Source of the DNA: Fusibacter ferrireducens
GTDB lineage: Bacteria > Bacillota > Clostridia > Peptostreptococcales > Acidaminobacteraceae
Reading direction: 5' to 3'
DNA length: 64,000 bases
Assembly (NCBI RefSeq): GCF_015352425.1
Contig: NZ_JADKNH010000002.1
Span: 62,001-126,000 of the forward strand
Part shown: piece after piece, positions 25,024 through 33,604 of the stretch
How positions within the stretch are numbered: position 1 is the stretch's first letter
How the letters are laid out: each line of letters starts with the position of its first letter
The notes under the pieces: generated by a model
What the model saw: only the letters and a program-made list of their open reading frames with translations
Told to the model about the DNA's origin: nothing
Database searches by the model: none
Position numbers and translations under genes: made by a program

Positions 25024-25686
25024 CTATTCTGAAAGGCTTTCATTGAAGAAAGTGACATCTTGAATTGGAAGTCTCACCGTTGGATATGCAGGGGCCTTTG
25101 CCTTGCCAAATGTAATGAGCAGTACAGGAAAGTACCGATCAGAAATATTAAAAGCCTCCAAAAACTTCTCTTTGTCAAAGCCTGACATGGGACCTGTATC
25201 GTAGCCTTTACTGCGGGCAGTGAGCATAAGTTGCATTGATGCCAGTCCGCAATCAATGCATATTGTTTGGCGAATTTCCTCCGATGACATGTTCGAATAG
25301 AGATCTGTATAGCGTTTGATAAACGTCTTCGCCATATCTTCCGAGAGGAATCCTGCATCTACTGCCCTGCCATAAATTTTATCCGCCATCGTATAGCATT
25401 CCAAGTCTCCAAGTACAACAATGACAGCAGAAGCTTCAACCACTTGTTTTTGATTATATGCAATTGGGAGCAGCTTTTGTTTTAATTCTGGCGAATCCAT
25501 AACAAGAAAACGCCATGACTGCAAATTACCACCTGAAGGTGCCAGTGTAGCTTGCTCTATTATTTCAGTTATTTCTTCTTTAGCAACCTTGATTTCAGAA
25601 TTGTAAACGCGTGTGGCATGACGTCCCCTTACAACATCATGAAACAATTGGCTATCCAAGGGTTGAGCTAATTGTGAATCCATCAT
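25024..25686 (-). CDS. nitroreductase-family flavoprotein
   Basis: 220-residue FMN-dependent nitroreductase-like oxidoreductase. VVRGRHATRVYNSE is the N-terminal FMN phosphate contact, TLAPSGGNLQSWRFLV the second conserved block, IDCGLASMQLMLTARSKGYDTGPMSGFD the core helix and turn. It reduces nitro-aromatics, quinones or similar acceptors with NAD(P)H; the natural substrate is unknown. AAGGAGG precedes the ATG at 25686. The gene belongs to the second copy of a duplicated tetR/nitroreductase locus, and its partner tetR is broken here. Confidence 0.9.
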   Translation of the reverse strand: MMDSQLAQPLDSQLFHDVVRGRHATRVYNSEIKVAKEEITEIIEQATLAPSGGNLQSWRFLVMDSPELKQKLLPIAYNQKQVVEASAVIVVLGDLECYTMADKIYGRAVDAGFLSEDMAKTFIKRYTDLYSNMSSEEIRQTICIDCGLASMQLMLTARSKGYDTGPMSGFDKEKFLEAFNISDRYFPVLLITFGKAKAPAYPTVRLPIQDVTFFNESLSE

Positions 25687-25793
25687 ATATTTGCCTCCTT
25701 ATATTTTTTATAAACATCCGTTGTTTTTCATACATGTGTTGTAATAGTATGTTATAATAATTGCAAGACAAACTCAACCATCAATATAAAAAG

Positions 25794-25813
25794 TGTGTTG
25801 TATAGCCAACACA
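25794..25813. promoter_or_regulatory. operator-like palindrome, second copy
   Basis: Same TGTGTTG-TATAGC-CAACACA palindrome as at 21541-21560, here between the nitroreductase gene and the broken tetR. Confidence 0.65.
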
Positions 25814-25849
25814 GATGCATTAATGTTGATTATATAAGGCAGTAAGGCC

Positions 25850-25995
25850 ATGACAATAACAAAAAAAGTAAAACAAATCCTCGTGTAAAACGGATGCGCC
25901 AGTTCATTCAAGATGCTTTCACTTCATTACAGGATTATCTCACTAAAGATAAGATTCTAAATTCAAATGAACAATTATTTTTAAATACAACATAA
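25850..25995 (+). pseudogene. tetR remnant, frameshifted and internally deleted
   Basis: Matches the intact tetR at 21597. Two defects are visible: seven A where the intact gene has five (25861-25867), which shifts the frame within the first five codons, and loss of 312 bases between two CATT copies (21670 and 21982 in the intact gene). The 3' flank, including the small hairpin AAGAACTG/CAGCTCTT, continues to match. Confidence 0.85.
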
Positions 25996-26148
25996 TGCTA
26001 AAAACCATTGGCATCTCATCATAAAAAAAAGAACTGATTTCCAGCTCTTTTTTAATTGATTCTAAATCTATATTATATTTAATCTCGTAGCTTCTACCTG
26101 ATGACTGCCTCCAATTTAATTTCCTTTTCCTAAAAATGCAGAGGTTTA

Positions 26149-27117
26149 CTACACAGTTTCTCTTCTTTTCTTTCTGCCATAGGAATCTAACCAGATGATA
26201 CCAACAGTCACTATGCCTTGGAAGAGCAATTGGACATAAGAATCGACACCTACCATGTTCATAGAATTTTGTAGCACTGCAAATACGAGCAATCCAATTA
26301 AGGACTGTTGAGCGCCTCCAATACCACCAGCAAATGACGTGCCTCCAACGACTACGCCACAGTTAACCAGTAGTGCTGTATTCTCGCCATAAGTAGAATT
26401 GCCCGAATTCAACATAGACGAAAGCATAATACCACCTAATGCCGCTATGACACCACTATAGACATACGCTAATGCTTTTGTTCGCATCACATTGATGCCA
26501 GAATATTTGGCCACTTCATAATCACCACCAATTGCATAGCAATTTCTCCCAAAAGAAGTATACCGAAGTATAAAAAAAGTGAGTACAAATACGCCAAACA
26601 TTACAATGACTTGATTCGGAATTTGATTGAACAGCTTACCATTTGACAACAATACAAACTCTGGATTAAGACTTGCTACTGGATGAGCATCTGTTAATTG
26701 TTGAGCAATACCTGTGAGCAACATGCCCATACCTAATGTTATTATAAAGGGTTCCGTTTTTTGATATACAGAAAAAAAAGCATTAATCATGCCCACAACA
26801 ACGCCCACTAAAAGCGCGCAAATTATTGCAATTGCCATTGGTACATTGACATTCATAAGCTTTATTGCCACGATTCCCGACACCACCATAACACCACCTA
26901 TGGATAAATCTGCACCCCCTGCGACTAAGACGATTGTTATGCCAAAAGCTAGGATCAACAATACTGAACCTGATTTCATTAGATTTATAAGGTTAAAAGG
27001 CGTATAAAAGTTTGTTTTAAAAAAGAGCATTGCCGTAAACATTAAAATTAACGCCAGAAAAGCTTTTTGTTTATTGACAAGGTATAAAATCTTTTTGCAG
27101 TATCCCAAGATATTCAT
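26149..27117 (-). CDS. sugar ABC transporter permease (RbsC-like)
   Basis: 322-residue inner-membrane permease of the ribose/galactose importer class. About ten hydrophobic segments. The ATPase-contact EAA-like loop lies around AIGGDYEVAKYSGINVMRTKALAYVYSG. The N-terminal segment SGSVLLILAFGITIVLVAGGADLSIGG is typical. AGGAGGAATGT precedes the ATG. Last gene of the import operon. Pairs with the second permease to form the channel. Confidence 0.9.
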   Translation of the reverse strand: MNILGYCKKILYLVNKQKAFLALILMFTAMLFFKTNFYTPFNLINLMKSGSVLLILAFGITIVLVAGGADLSIGGVMVVSGIVAIKLMNVNVPMAIAIICALLVGVVVGMINAFFSVYQKTEPFIITLGMGMLLTGIAQQLTDAHPVASLNPEFVLLSNGKLFNQIPNQVIVMFGVFVLTFFILRYTSFGRNCYAIGGDYEVAKYSGINVMRTKALAYVYSGVIAALGGIMLSSMLNSGNSTYGENTALLVNCGVVVGGTSFAGGIGGAQQSLIGLLVFAVLQNSMNMVGVDSYVQLLFQGIVTVGIIWLDSYGRKKRRETV

Positions 27118-27129
27118 TATACATTCCTC

Positions 27130-28104
27130 CTAACTCTGTTTGCGGTTATCCATCCAAATGGCAATCACTAGAATTGCACCTTTTAACACATACTGTAAGT
27201 AAACAGAGACACCCAATAAGTTCATACAATTTGACAAAAGTATCACCAACATAGTCCCTAATACAGTACGCATTACACTGCCTTTACCACCTGAAAGCGT
27301 TGTCCCACCAACAACTACAGCAAGGATTGCATTTGTTTCATAACCCGTTCCAATAACAGGAGATGCCGTTGTAACTCTGGATATAAGCACTATGGACCCA
27401 ATGGCAGACATTAAGCCTGATATTGCATATATAAAAATGATACTTCGGTTAATATTGATGCCACATAATTCTGCTGCTGTTTTATTGCCACCGGTCAAGC
27501 GCATCACTCTACCTGCATACGTATAATTCTGAAGTAAATATAATACCATAAGACATATTAGAAATATGAGAAAGGAGGTTGAGAAAAAACCAACACTTCC
27601 TGATCCTATTATCTCAAATAGATTTGTGTTGTTTTCTGACCAAAATATATGCTTCGTTGATCCGCCACTTATTATGAGTGCCAAAGCGCCATATACCAAA
27701 CTCATACCATAAGTGATGAATAGTGCTTCAGCTTGAGTCAGAGCACCACTTGTCAATAGTAAAGCGCTATTCAGAATGCCACAAGCCAGCCCAATACCTA
27801 AGCCAATAAGAAGCGCAGGGCCTTGCCCAGCTATATCAATAAAATGAACCGTGACAACGGCCACGAGTGAAATGATCCCTGCCACAGACAAGTCAATGAA
27901 ACCGCCGATGATCACAAAAGTCATACCCAAAGCCACCATGATCAGTGGTCCAAACTGCCGAATGACATTTGATAAATTGCCTACTGAAAGAAAAGCGGGC
28001 TGTACTACAGAAGTGACTAAAACCAACACCGCGATTGCGCCTAATATCAAATATTCTTTGAAAATTGATTCAAATATTTTCTTAAATTCATATTTTGATG
28101 TCAT
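27130..28104 (-). CDS. sugar ABC transporter permease (RbsC-like)
   Basis: 324-residue second permease of the same class. GPLIMVALGMTFVIIGGFIDLSVAGIISL and LTGGNKTAAELCGININRSIIFIYAISG are the usual conserved segments. AAAGGA supports the ATG at 28104 instead of the in-frame ATG at 28131, which lies inside the upstream ATPase gene. Two different permeases suggest a heterodimeric channel. Confidence 0.9.
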   Translation of the reverse strand: MTSKYEFKKIFESIFKEYLILGAIAVLVLVTSVVQPAFLSVGNLSNVIRQFGPLIMVALGMTFVIIGGFIDLSVAGIISLVAVVTVHFIDIAGQGPALLIGLGIGLACGILNSALLLTSGALTQAEALFITYGMSLVYGALALIISGGSTKHIFWSENNTNLFEIIGSGSVGFFSTSFLIFLICLMVLYLLQNYTYAGRVMRLTGGNKTAAELCGININRSIIFIYAISGLMSAIGSIVLISRVTTASPVIGTGYETNAILAVVVGGTTLSGGKGSVMRTVLGTMLVILLSNCMNLLGVSVYLQYVLKGAILVIAIWMDNRKQS

Positions 28105-28108
28105 AGTA

Positions 28109-29605
28109 CTATTCCTTTCTTTCAGACGCAAATGCTTTACTCATTATTTGGTCTGGTGTTGAATCTTTTGGATCAAATTCTCCCGTTATACGCCCTTCAC
28201 ATACTGTAAGTACTCTATTACTCATATTAAGAACCTCTGGAAGCTCTGAAGATATCAGAATAATGGCACCGCCATTTTCGACAATTTGTTTCATCAGAAG
28301 GTAAATTTCATATTTGGCCCCTACATCAATTCCCCTTGTGGGCTCGTCAAGGATAAGCACACTTGGGTTGATCTCAAGCCATCTCCCCAAGATACATTTT
28401 TGTTGATTGCCTCCAGATAAATTCTGTACAGTCGTCTTAATAGAAGGTGTTTTGATATCTAGTGATTTTACATGTCGTTCTGCGATTTCTGTTTCCATTG
28501 ATTTATTTAAAAAACCGTATTTTGATATTTTATCAAGGATCGCCATCGATATATTATTTTCCACTGAAAAGGGTAAAACAAGCCCCTGAGTTTTTCTATC
28601 TTCTGTAACCAAAGCAATTCCAGCCTTTTTGGCATCGCTTGGCTTTCTAATTTTTATTAGTTTACCTTCCATAATGATTTTATGGCCTTTTATCCTATCT
28701 GCACCAAATATAGCCCTGACGATTTCAGTTCGGCCTGCACCTACGAGTCCAACCAATCCGAGAATCTCCCCCCGATGCAGTTTAAAGGCAATATCATGAA
28801 GTTTTTTTGTATTTATAGATTGAACCTCCATAAGTGTTTCGCCAACACAATTGGGCCGTTTAGGGTATTCATTTTCTATCGTACGCCCTACCATTTTGGT
28901 AATCATCTCACTTCGTGTGATTGCGTTAATCGGTTTCGTATCAATAATGTGACCATCCCTCATTATCGTAACCACACTGCAAAATTCAAAAATTTCATCC
29001 AGTTTATGGCTGATATATATAATTGAAATACCTTGCGCCTTAAGGTGATGGATAATCTTGACTAATGCTTTCATCTCATCTGCAGTGAGACTACTGCTTG
29101 GTTCGTCCATAATGATCAACTTAGAATCAAAAGATAAGGCCTTTGCAATTTCAACCATCTGCTTTTCTGAGACACTTAACTCAGAAACCAGTTTATACGT
29201 CGTAACATGACTCCCAATACTCTCCAGCAGTCCTTTTGCTTTTTCATGAACGTGCTGCATACCTCCCAATTCACCAAAGCGACCTAGAAAAATATTTTCA
29301 CCGACCGTCATCGTACTTACCAAATTTAACTCTTGATAGATAATGCTCAAGCCACTTTTCATAGACAATATTGGCGTTGTGTTTTCAACTAACTCACCAT
29401 CGAAAATAATAGTGCCAGAATCTTTAGGGTGGACACCACTTAATATTTTCATCAAAGTAGATTTACCTGCACCATTTTCGCCTACTATGCCATGGACAGT
29501 TCCCCGCTCAACTTCTATTGATACTTGATCTAGAGCTTTGACACCTGGAAAATTTTTGCTAACATTTTTGATACTGAGAATAGCATCCTGTTTTATGTTT
29601 TGCAT
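28109..29605 (-). CDS. sugar ABC transporter ATP-binding protein (RbsA/MglA-like)
   Basis: 498-residue protein with two ABC domains, as usual for this importer class. Domain 1: VGENGAGKSTL Walker A, LSVSEKQMVEIA signature, LIIMDEPSSSLT Walker B. Domain 2: a degenerate Walker A LVGLVGAGRTE, LSGGNQQKCILGRWL signature, LILDEPTRGIDVG Walker B. AGAGG precedes the ATG at 29605; an upstream in-frame ATG at 29713 would overlap the binding-protein gene. A hairpin at 29637-29668 separates it from that gene. Confidence 0.93.
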   Translation of the reverse strand: MQNIKQDAILSIKNVSKNFPGVKALDQVSIEVERGTVHGIVGENGAGKSTLMKILSGVHPKDSGTIIFDGELVENTTPILSMKSGLSIIYQELNLVSTMTVGENIFLGRFGELGGMQHVHEKAKGLLESIGSHVTTYKLVSELSVSEKQMVEIAKALSFDSKLIIMDEPSSSLTADEMKALVKIIHHLKAQGISIIYISHKLDEIFEFCSVVTIMRDGHIIDTKPINAITRSEMITKMVGRTIENEYPKRPNCVGETLMEVQSINTKKLHDIAFKLHRGEILGLVGLVGAGRTEIVRAIFGADRIKGHKIIMEGKLIKIRKPSDAKKAGIALVTEDRKTQGLVLPFSVENNISMAILDKISKYGFLNKSMETEIAERHVKSLDIKTPSIKTTVQNLSGGNQQKCILGRWLEINPSVLILDEPTRGIDVGAKYEIYLLMKQIVENGGAIILISSELPEVLNMSNRVLTVCEGRITGEFDPKDSTPDQIMSKAFASERKE

Positions 29606-29636
29606 TAAGATACCTCTTTCAAAATAGTTTAAGATA

Positions 29637-29668
29637 AAGCTCGAATCGGTTTTATCCGAGACGAGCTT
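29637..29668 (-). promoter_or_regulatory. hairpin between binding-protein and ATPase genes
   Basis: AAGCTCG and CGAGCTT, plus CGG/CCG inside, form an interrupted stem. No T run follows on the minus strand, so it is more likely an mRNA-stability or partial-attenuation element that keeps binding protein above transporter, as known for other ABC operons. Confidence 0.5.
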
Positions 29669-29684
29669 GGATTTCGTAGGCTCT

Positions 29685-30686
29685 TTACCATTCTGGAGCA
29701 GTAAAAGTGTCAATATTATCTAAATCAACAATGTCTAATGGAATAAAATTAACGCTTTCAACTTCTTTGCCATCCAATTTATCTTTAGCTAATTCTAAGG
29801 ATTTCTTAGTCATATTTGAAAAGTTCTGCATAATGGTAACACTTTGTTCACCACTTTTTACTTGTTCAAATCCCGCTCTACAACCATCTACTGCCACAAG
29901 ATATACATTATCCATTTTAGCAGCTTTTAGAGCTTGAATAACACCGGTGCCGCCATTGTCCCAGTGACAAAATATGCCGTCTATCTCTGAACCATATTTG
30001 GTAATCATATCCTCTGCAATGGCCATCGCTTGGTCAGTTGCCCATTGCTGTGTTGCCTTATAGTCAATTACCTTGATATTGGTGCCTTCAAGTTTATTGT
30101 TAAAGCCATCATGTCTCTTATTTTGGGCATCATGGCCTGCTTGTCCACCAATTTCAACTATATTAGCGCCATCAGGAAAGTGGTTAATAAACGCTTGTGC
30201 TGCTGCTTCACCCGCTTGATTATCGTTTACACCGACAAAGAAATCGCGTGCATCATGATTCCCCTCAGGTAAATCAGAAGAAAACATGCCTACTATAACG
30301 CCAGCTTCTTTTGCAGATTGCAACGAAGGAATAATGGCATTGATATCATTTGGTGTCACAAAAATAGCTTTTACACCTTGTGCAACTGCATTATCTACTG
30401 CTTGCACGTTAATTTGTGCATCACCTTTAGCATCCAGGATAATCACTTCAAACCCGTAATCCGCGCCATATTTTTCAAACTCTTTTGCAGCAAAAGCCAT
30501 TGCTTCTGTTGCCATGTTTTGTGCTATGAATGCTACCTTAACTGGCGCATCAGTCGTGCCATTAGTGCTTGTTGAATCATTGCCCTTTGTGGCAGTACCA
30601 TCAGTTGCCTTACTACAACCCGATAATACGCCAATCATGAAAATGATCATGATTACGGATAAAAATCTAATCTTTTTCGCCTTCAT
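29685..30686 (-). CDS. sugar-binding lipoprotein of the ABC importer
   Basis: 333 residues. Signal peptide with lipobox VLSGC, then a Thr/Ser/Asn-rich linker and a periplasmic-binding-protein-4 type domain beginning VKVAFIAQNMATEAMAF. VDNAVAQGVKAIFVTPNDINA, VGVNDNQAGEAAAQAF and DGIFCHWDNGGTGVIQALKAA are the family's hinge and ligand segments. Likely ligand: a beta-glucoside or related sugar, inferred from the GH4 and kinase genes upstream in the operon. GGGGAGG precedes the ATG. Confidence 0.92.
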   Translation of the reverse strand: MKAKKIRFLSVIMIIFMIGVLSGCSKATDGTATKGNDSTSTNGTTDAPVKVAFIAQNMATEAMAFAAKEFEKYGADYGFEVIILDAKGDAQINVQAVDNAVAQGVKAIFVTPNDINAIIPSLQSAKEAGVIVGMFSSDLPEGNHDARDFFVGVNDNQAGEAAAQAFINHFPDGANIVEIGGQAGHDAQNKRHDGFNNKLEGTNIKVIDYKATQQWATDQAMAIAEDMITKYGSEIDGIFCHWDNGGTGVIQALKAAKMDNVYLVAVDGCRAGFEQVKSGEQSVTIMQNFSNMTKKSLELAKDKLDGKEVESVNFIPLDIVDLDNIDTFTAPEW

Positions 30687-30781
30687 TTTAATTGCCTCCC
30701 CTTAATCAAATAATATTTATCCAAATGCCCATAATGATACAAGCATAGAGATACACCCCTGTTGTAAAACCGTTCTTTTAT

Positions 30782-31738
30782 TTAGAAAAGTAATTCCATG
30801 GCACCAATAACGCCTGATTGGTCTCCAAGTTTTGCTTCTAAAAAATACACTGGATAATCAATGTTGTTATAACTATTAAACAATGCCTTCACACGACCAA
30901 ATAATTTGTCCCCCATTGACAGTAAACCACCACTAAAAACAAAGCAATTTATATTTAAAATCATATATATGTTAAATAGCCATATTGCCATATATTGTGC
31001 CATCTGTTCTACAGCCCTTTTGGCAAGAATATCATCCATTTCAAAAGCTTTATCGATATGTTCTGCGGTTATATAATTTATGCCCCCGGCTAACGCCGTA
31101 ATTATGGTATCTTCACCACTTTCTATCCACTCTAAAACACTGTTGACAATCATCTTGCCAGAGCATAACGAATTGAAACAGCCTGGATTATCACATCCGC
31201 ATACCTTTTTGCTATTCAGATTATTCCCAGTGAGCATGTGTCCACTTTCACCGGACCAACCATAACTGCCTCTAAAAATCTCTCCATTGATAATAAAGCT
31301 TGATGATATCCCAGTACTTACAGGACAATACACAAAGTTATCGTATTGTTTTCCGACACCATACCTGTATTCAGCTAAGGCCCCAGCGTGTCCATCGTTA
31401 TCTATCACAATTTTAATCTCATTTCCCATTTTCTCTTGCAAATAACTTTTTAGAGGAAAATGATGCAATTTTGGTAAACTACCCGTCTTTACAATATAGC
31501 CATCTTTAAAATGCACATATGAAGGTAAACCAATGCCAATCCCCAATACATCAGCAATTGTCAATTGCTGTTCTTTTAACAACTTATGAATAACGTCAAC
31601 AATAAGATCAAAAAAATTCTCAGGCGAAATAGAAGCATCCGAATCTATTTTCTTATTTGCTATAAATGCTTTATTTTCATCAAACAATCCAAACGCAATT
31701 TTTGTGCCTCCAACATCAATGCCAATTAAATACTTCAT
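30782..31738 (-). CDS. ROK-family sugar kinase
   Basis: 318-residue ROK kinase. IGIDVGGTKIAFGLFD is the phosphate-1 loop, IVIDNDGHAGALAEYRYG holds the catalytic Asp, and CGCDNPGCFNSLCSG is the zinc motif CxCxxxGCxxxxxSG. It phosphorylates a sugar with ATP. With an ABC importer and a GH4 phospho-glycosidase in the same operon, a BglK-like beta-glucoside kinase is the natural reading; glucokinase is the alternative. GGAGGTAAC precedes the ATG. Confidence 0.88.
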   Translation of the reverse strand: MKYLIGIDVGGTKIAFGLFDENKAFIANKKIDSDASISPENFFDLIVDVIHKLLKEQQLTIADVLGIGIGLPSYVHFKDGYIVKTGSLPKLHHFPLKSYLQEKMGNEIKIVIDNDGHAGALAEYRYGVGKQYDNFVYCPVSTGISSSFIINGEIFRGSYGWSGESGHMLTGNNLNSKKVCGCDNPGCFNSLCSGKMIVNSVLEWIESGEDTIITALAGGINYITAEHIDKAFEMDDILAKRAVEQMAQYMAIWLFNIYMILNINCFVFSGGLLSMGDKLFGRVKALFNSYNNIDYPVYFLEAKLGDQSGVIGAMELLF

Positions 31739-31778
31739 GTTACCTCCAAATTTCTATAAGAGTACTTTAGTTATATTT

Positions 31779-33167
31779 CTAGCGTCCATTTGTCATCAAA
31801 TCCATGACGACAGAATCCTTAGAAGCGATCCCCATACGCTTTAATTCAATAATTTTGTCTCTAAACTGCGGCAAATATTTCTCATGTGCGACTAATAATT
31901 CATCGAGAACGGCTTTGGCCTCTTCACCGCTTTCAATCAATGGATTCAATGCAAAAGCTTCAAGTGCCATACCGTAGTCACCCGTGATAGCCGACTGAAT
32001 TGTACACTCTTCCATTGCTTTCATTAATTGCAACCAGCCTCTCTCAGCGGATCTCATCTCCCCCCATGCAATTGGTTCTGCACCACTTGCAGAGATTATT
32101 GAAGATACTTCGACAATTGATTTGGGATCAAGGCAAGGGATAGCCCCCTTATTTTGAGTACTGACTACCATATGCAGCTTCTTATCATTGTAAATCGCAC
32201 TAATACAGTCACAAGCAGCATTGCTATAATAGGCGCCTCCGCGTTTTTCCAACTGATCGGGTTTCGTACACAAATCCGGGTTTTTATATAAGGCAAACAG
32301 AGTTGATTCTACTTCAAACATTTGTTCAGCACGAGTGCCACCTTCTGCAAATTCCTCTAATGCATGTTTTAGCATTTCCTTAGCATTGTAATAATACCGG
32401 TGATAGCCACAAGGTATTAAGTTCATAGATTTTAACATTTCCAAAGAGAACTTGGCACTGTATATATTGGCTGGGGTGCCATTATTTTTTGTGTTGATAT
32501 TAGAGATCATTTTTCCTGTTAGTTCAGTGCCTTCATCGTCAAAGATTTTATGCCAGTGAAAATGGTTTAAACCTGCAAATCGAAATGTTAATTCAGCTCT
32601 CTTCTTTCCCAATATCTCTGGTTCTTTCATCATGGATATTTCAGGCACGTTACAAAGTCCAATACACTTCTGCCATCCAAAAGACTTAATGACAGCTTCG
32701 GTGATTATGCCACTTGGATTTGTAAAATTGATGAGCCATGCATCTGGACAATATATTTTCATATCCTCTATTATATGCTTAATAACTGGTATAGTCCTAA
32801 ATGCTTTTAAGATTCCTCCGGCGCCATTGGTCTCCTGACCTAACATACCGTGCACCGAAGGAATTCTTTCATCTTTTATTCGAGCTTCTAATAGTCCAAC
32901 ACGAAATTGTGTTGTTACAAAATCAGCATCAATCAGAGCTTCTTGTCTATTCAGTGTCGTGTGTATTTTAACTTCATAAGGTGTTGCATCCCACATCCGC
33001 TGTGCCATTGCACCAACAATTTCCAGTTTTTCTTTACCTTCTTCAATATCCACTAACCAAATTTCTTTGATGGGTAATTCTTCAAATCTTTTGATAAAAC
33101 CTTCGATCAGTTCCGGGGTATAACTACTTCCGCCACCAATGGTTACGATCTTAATTGCTTTTTTCAT
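31779..33167 (-). CDS. GH4 family 6-phospho-beta-glucosidase
   Basis: 462-residue GH4 enzyme, which uses NAD+ and a divalent metal to open phosphoglycosides by a redox mechanism. VTIGGGSSYTPELIEGF is the NAD site, LINFTNPSGIITEA and GLCNVPEISM (the CNVP motif with the metal Cys) and GLNHFHWHKIF (metal His) are in order, and IPCGYHRYYYN follows. The GGGSSYTPEL/CNVP combination fits the 6-phospho-beta-glucosidase branch. ATG at 33167 has AAGGAG 9 bases upstream; an earlier GTG at 33173 is too close. First gene of the operon. Confidence 0.9.
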   Translation of the reverse strand: MKKAIKIVTIGGGSSYTPELIEGFIKRFEELPIKEIWLVDIEEGKEKLEIVGAMAQRMWDATPYEVKIHTTLNRQEALIDADFVTTQFRVGLLEARIKDERIPSVHGMLGQETNGAGGILKAFRTIPVIKHIIEDMKIYCPDAWLINFTNPSGIITEAVIKSFGWQKCIGLCNVPEISMMKEPEILGKKRAELTFRFAGLNHFHWHKIFDDEGTELTGKMISNINTKNNGTPANIYSAKFSLEMLKSMNLIPCGYHRYYYNAKEMLKHALEEFAEGGTRAEQMFEVESTLFALYKNPDLCTKPDQLEKRGGAYYSNAACDCISAIYNDKKLHMVVSTQNKGAIPCLDPKSIVEVSSIISASGAEPIAWGEMRSAERGWLQLMKAMEECTIQSAITGDYGMALEAFALNPLIESGEEAKAVLDELLVAHEKYLPQFRDKIIELKRMGIASKDSVVMDLMTNGR

Positions 33168-33258
33168 CTTCACATACTCCTTATCATAGATTTATTTAAA
33201 TAATTGAATGGTTAGAGAGTCAAAAGTTAAAAGTTGAGCAACCCATCACCATATGATG

Positions 33259-33339
33259 CCATTTAGGAGAAGTCAGCGATACAGCATAGGGTAGATGGTC
33301 TATGCGAAACTGACTTTTGACAGTATAATTATTAAATGG
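33259..33339 (-). promoter_or_regulatory. folded leader RNA element
   Basis: Three nested stems close one another: CCATTTA/TAAATGG (outer), AAGTCAG/CTGACTT (middle) and GCATAG/CTATGC (inner), about 80 bases in all. It would be in the 285-base 5' leader of the GH4 operon, 90 bases before the start codon. I do not recognise a known riboswitch class. Confidence 0.6.
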
Positions 33340-33457
33340 ATCTTCCAATATTTATAAGTCTATGTCATTATCTTTGTTTAGTAACCATACTTATCATTGC
33401 CAGAATAACATAAAAAAATGACTTTTTCAACACAAATCATCTTTTTTATGCCTATAC

Positions 33458-33489
33458 TTAATTTAGTTATTAAATTAATAAAATGTCAA
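33458..33489 (-). promoter_or_regulatory. operon promoter with ROK-type operator
   Basis: TTGACA (33484-33489) and TAAATT (33460-33465) with an 18-base spacer face the GH4 operon. TTAATTTA-ATAAC-TAAATTAA (33458-33478), perfect 8-base arms, overlaps the -10. AT-rich palindromes of this kind are typical for NagC/XylR-type ROK repressors, one of which is encoded upstream. Confidence 0.78.
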
Positions 33490-33604
33490 AATACGCTTGC
33501 TTTTACATATGTAGATTTTTGTACCAATCTTTTATTATAATAACTCTGTTTTATTCATAGTTTATGAGCGCAAAACTTGCATTATACATGGCTCTTATTT
33601 TTAT

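Larger units (their letters stand above)
33174..33604. promoter_or_regulatory. intergenic region with operon promoter and structured leader
   Basis: Between the GH4 operon and the end of the ROK repressor gene on the same strand. It holds the promoter/operator at 33458-33489 and a folded element at 33259-33339, both described separately. No coding signal. Confidence 0.75.
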
